DNA from: SSEF01 sp964604195
GTDB lineage: Bacteria > Patescibacteriota > Minisyncoccia > Moranbacterales > UBA1568
Assembly (NCBI GenBank): GCA_964604195.1
Contig: CAZRXW010000041.1
Span: 1 to 6,608 of the forward strand
Length of the DNA: 6,608 bases
Direction of reading: 5' to 3'
Each line of letters begins with the position of its first letter. The stretch's first letter is position 1. The notes below the pieces were generated by a model that saw only the letters and a list, made by a program, of their open reading frames with translations, was not told the origin of the DNA and made no database searches. The position numbers were made by a program, and so were the translations under genes. This document shows positions 6,055-6,608 of the stretch, piece after piece.

Positions 6055-6608
6055 AGAGTTTTTGCCAAAAATGTTGCCACGCTTGTTGAAGTGGTGCTTT
6101 TTTCTCAGCGGTAGCTATGGGGATTGGTTCCTGCTCCTCTTCCTTGGTAGATACAGAAACTCCTTTTACTTCAGGCAAGATGGTGGACCCGTCTTGAGTT
6201 GCTGACGCCAAATTTTCAGGCGCGGTTATTTCTTCTCGAATGGTGACAGTTGGAAGGATTGGTTCTGACTTTTTTGATGTGTCTGATCCTTCATCAGTCG
6301 TGAGGAGGGTGAGTGACTTCCCTTTTTCTTTTTTGAGGACAATTCCTTCTTTGAGACTCTTCTCAAACTTGTATTTGAAACGATGAATCACTTCGCCAGT
6401 TGGATCGCGTAGTTCCACAGAGCCCTTTTGGTTGGGGAAAGTAAAGAGTGCATCCTCACGAGTGAGGCGCTTCACTGATTTTCCTTTTATTTCCACTGAC
6501 TCACGGATAGGGTGATTGGTGAGCTTTTTTGATTTGCTGCCGGTTGCAATACTAAAACCCTGGAGGTCGATGGTTTTCTTTTCTTTATTCTCAATCTCAA
6601 TCCATTCA
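6035..6608 (-). CDS. partial lamin-tail-domain (LTD) protein, C-terminal part
   Basis: The minus-strand frame stays open to the right edge, so the gene is cut; 190 residues are visible. The first visible residues, EWIEIENKEKKTIDLQGF, match the core strands of a lamin-tail domain (EWIEI-x-N ... DL-x-G), and beta-type sequence continues to about residue 84, ending in DPTGEVIHRFKY. The start of the domain lies outside the window. A Lys/Ser/Thr/Glu/Pro-rich, probably disordered linker follows (about 85-170). The protein ends in an amphipathic aromatic segment, QQAWQHFWQKLFNWLRE. Bacterial LTD proteins are often secreted or surface-linked, but no specific function follows from what is seen. The in-frame GTG at 6494-6496 is internal to the domain and is not taken as the start. 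The stop is TAG at 6035-6037, inside the end of the convergent membrane protein gene. Confidence 0.8.
   Translation of the reverse strand, partial: EWIEIENKEKKTIDLQGFSIATGSKSKKLTNHPIRESVEIKGKSVKRLTREDALFTFPNQKGSVELRDPTGEVIHRFKYKFEKSLKEGIVLKKEKGKSLTLLTTDEGSDTSKKSEPILPTVTIREEITAPENLASATQDGSTILPEVKGVSVSTKEEEQEPIPIATAEKKAPLQQAWQHFWQKLFNWLRE
6076..6103 (+). terminator. candidate intrinsic terminator for the membrane protein gene
   Basis: GCCAC (6076-6080) pairs with GTGGT (6091-6095), with one G-U pair, around a 10-base loop. Six T residues (6098-6103) follow after two bases. It lies about 20 bases after the plus-strand stop at 6054, entirely inside the coding region of the opposing lamin-tail gene. 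The stem is short, so confidence is modest. Confidence 0.4.

Noticed and set aside
6035..6496. Complete 153-aa minus-strand gene starting at GTG 6496
   Set aside because: The frame continues open to the window edge and the upstream residues contain the EWIEI and DLQG core of the lamin-tail domain, so the gene is partial and the GTG is internal.
1..6608. Recoded TGA (code 25 of Gracilibacteria/Absconditabacteria)
   Set aside because: All long genes read through completely without in-frame TGA, and tryptophan is consistently TGG.
1..6608. CRISPR array, insertion sequence or integration site at the tRNAs
   Set aside because: I saw no spaced direct repeats, transposase or integrase frames, or duplicated tRNA 3' end that would mark an attachment site.

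Overview
The window holds a compact copper-handling gene cluster followed by a tRNA locus and two unrelated genes. I infer a small-genome bacterium of the Patescibacteria/CPR type (Parcubacteria-like). The reasons are the style of the small membrane proteins, a lamin-tail-domain surface protein, very tight gene packing, start codons without Shine-Dalgarno sequences, and a tRNA gene with its CCA encoded. This is an impression from sequence style, not a phylogenetic result. The standard genetic code fits: the genes stop at TAA or TAG, tryptophan is TGG, and there is no in-frame TGA.

Region 1 (88-5030, plus strand) is a four-gene operon with gaps of 9-18 bases. It encodes a membrane-anchored protein with two DUF305 copies, a Cu(I)-exporting P1B-type ATPase (CopA), a membrane-anchored multicopper oxidase with a methionine-rich insert (CueO-like), and a membrane-anchored cupredoxin with a complete CuA-type ligand set. 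The likely logic is as follows. CopA pumps Cu(I) out of the cytoplasm. The multicopper oxidase oxidises it to the less toxic Cu(II) outside the membrane. The DUF305 protein and the cupredoxin bind copper or carry electrons at the membrane surface. No copper sensor is visible; it may lie upstream, where only a possible gene end is seen.

Region 2 (5031-5343) has no protein gene. It holds an imperfect hairpin, a tRNA-Gly-like element with a good 5' two-thirds but an abnormal anticodon loop and T region, and then a perfect tRNA-Gly(CCC). A 16-base perfect inverted repeat follows just before the next gene. The tRNA-like element is the least explained part of the window: its flanks form a near-perfect 10-bp stem in place of the expected acceptor stem.

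Region 3 (5344-6608) contains a polytopic membrane protein on the plus strand. It converges with, and overlaps by 20 bases, the end of a partial minus-strand gene for a lamin-tail-domain protein that runs off the right edge.
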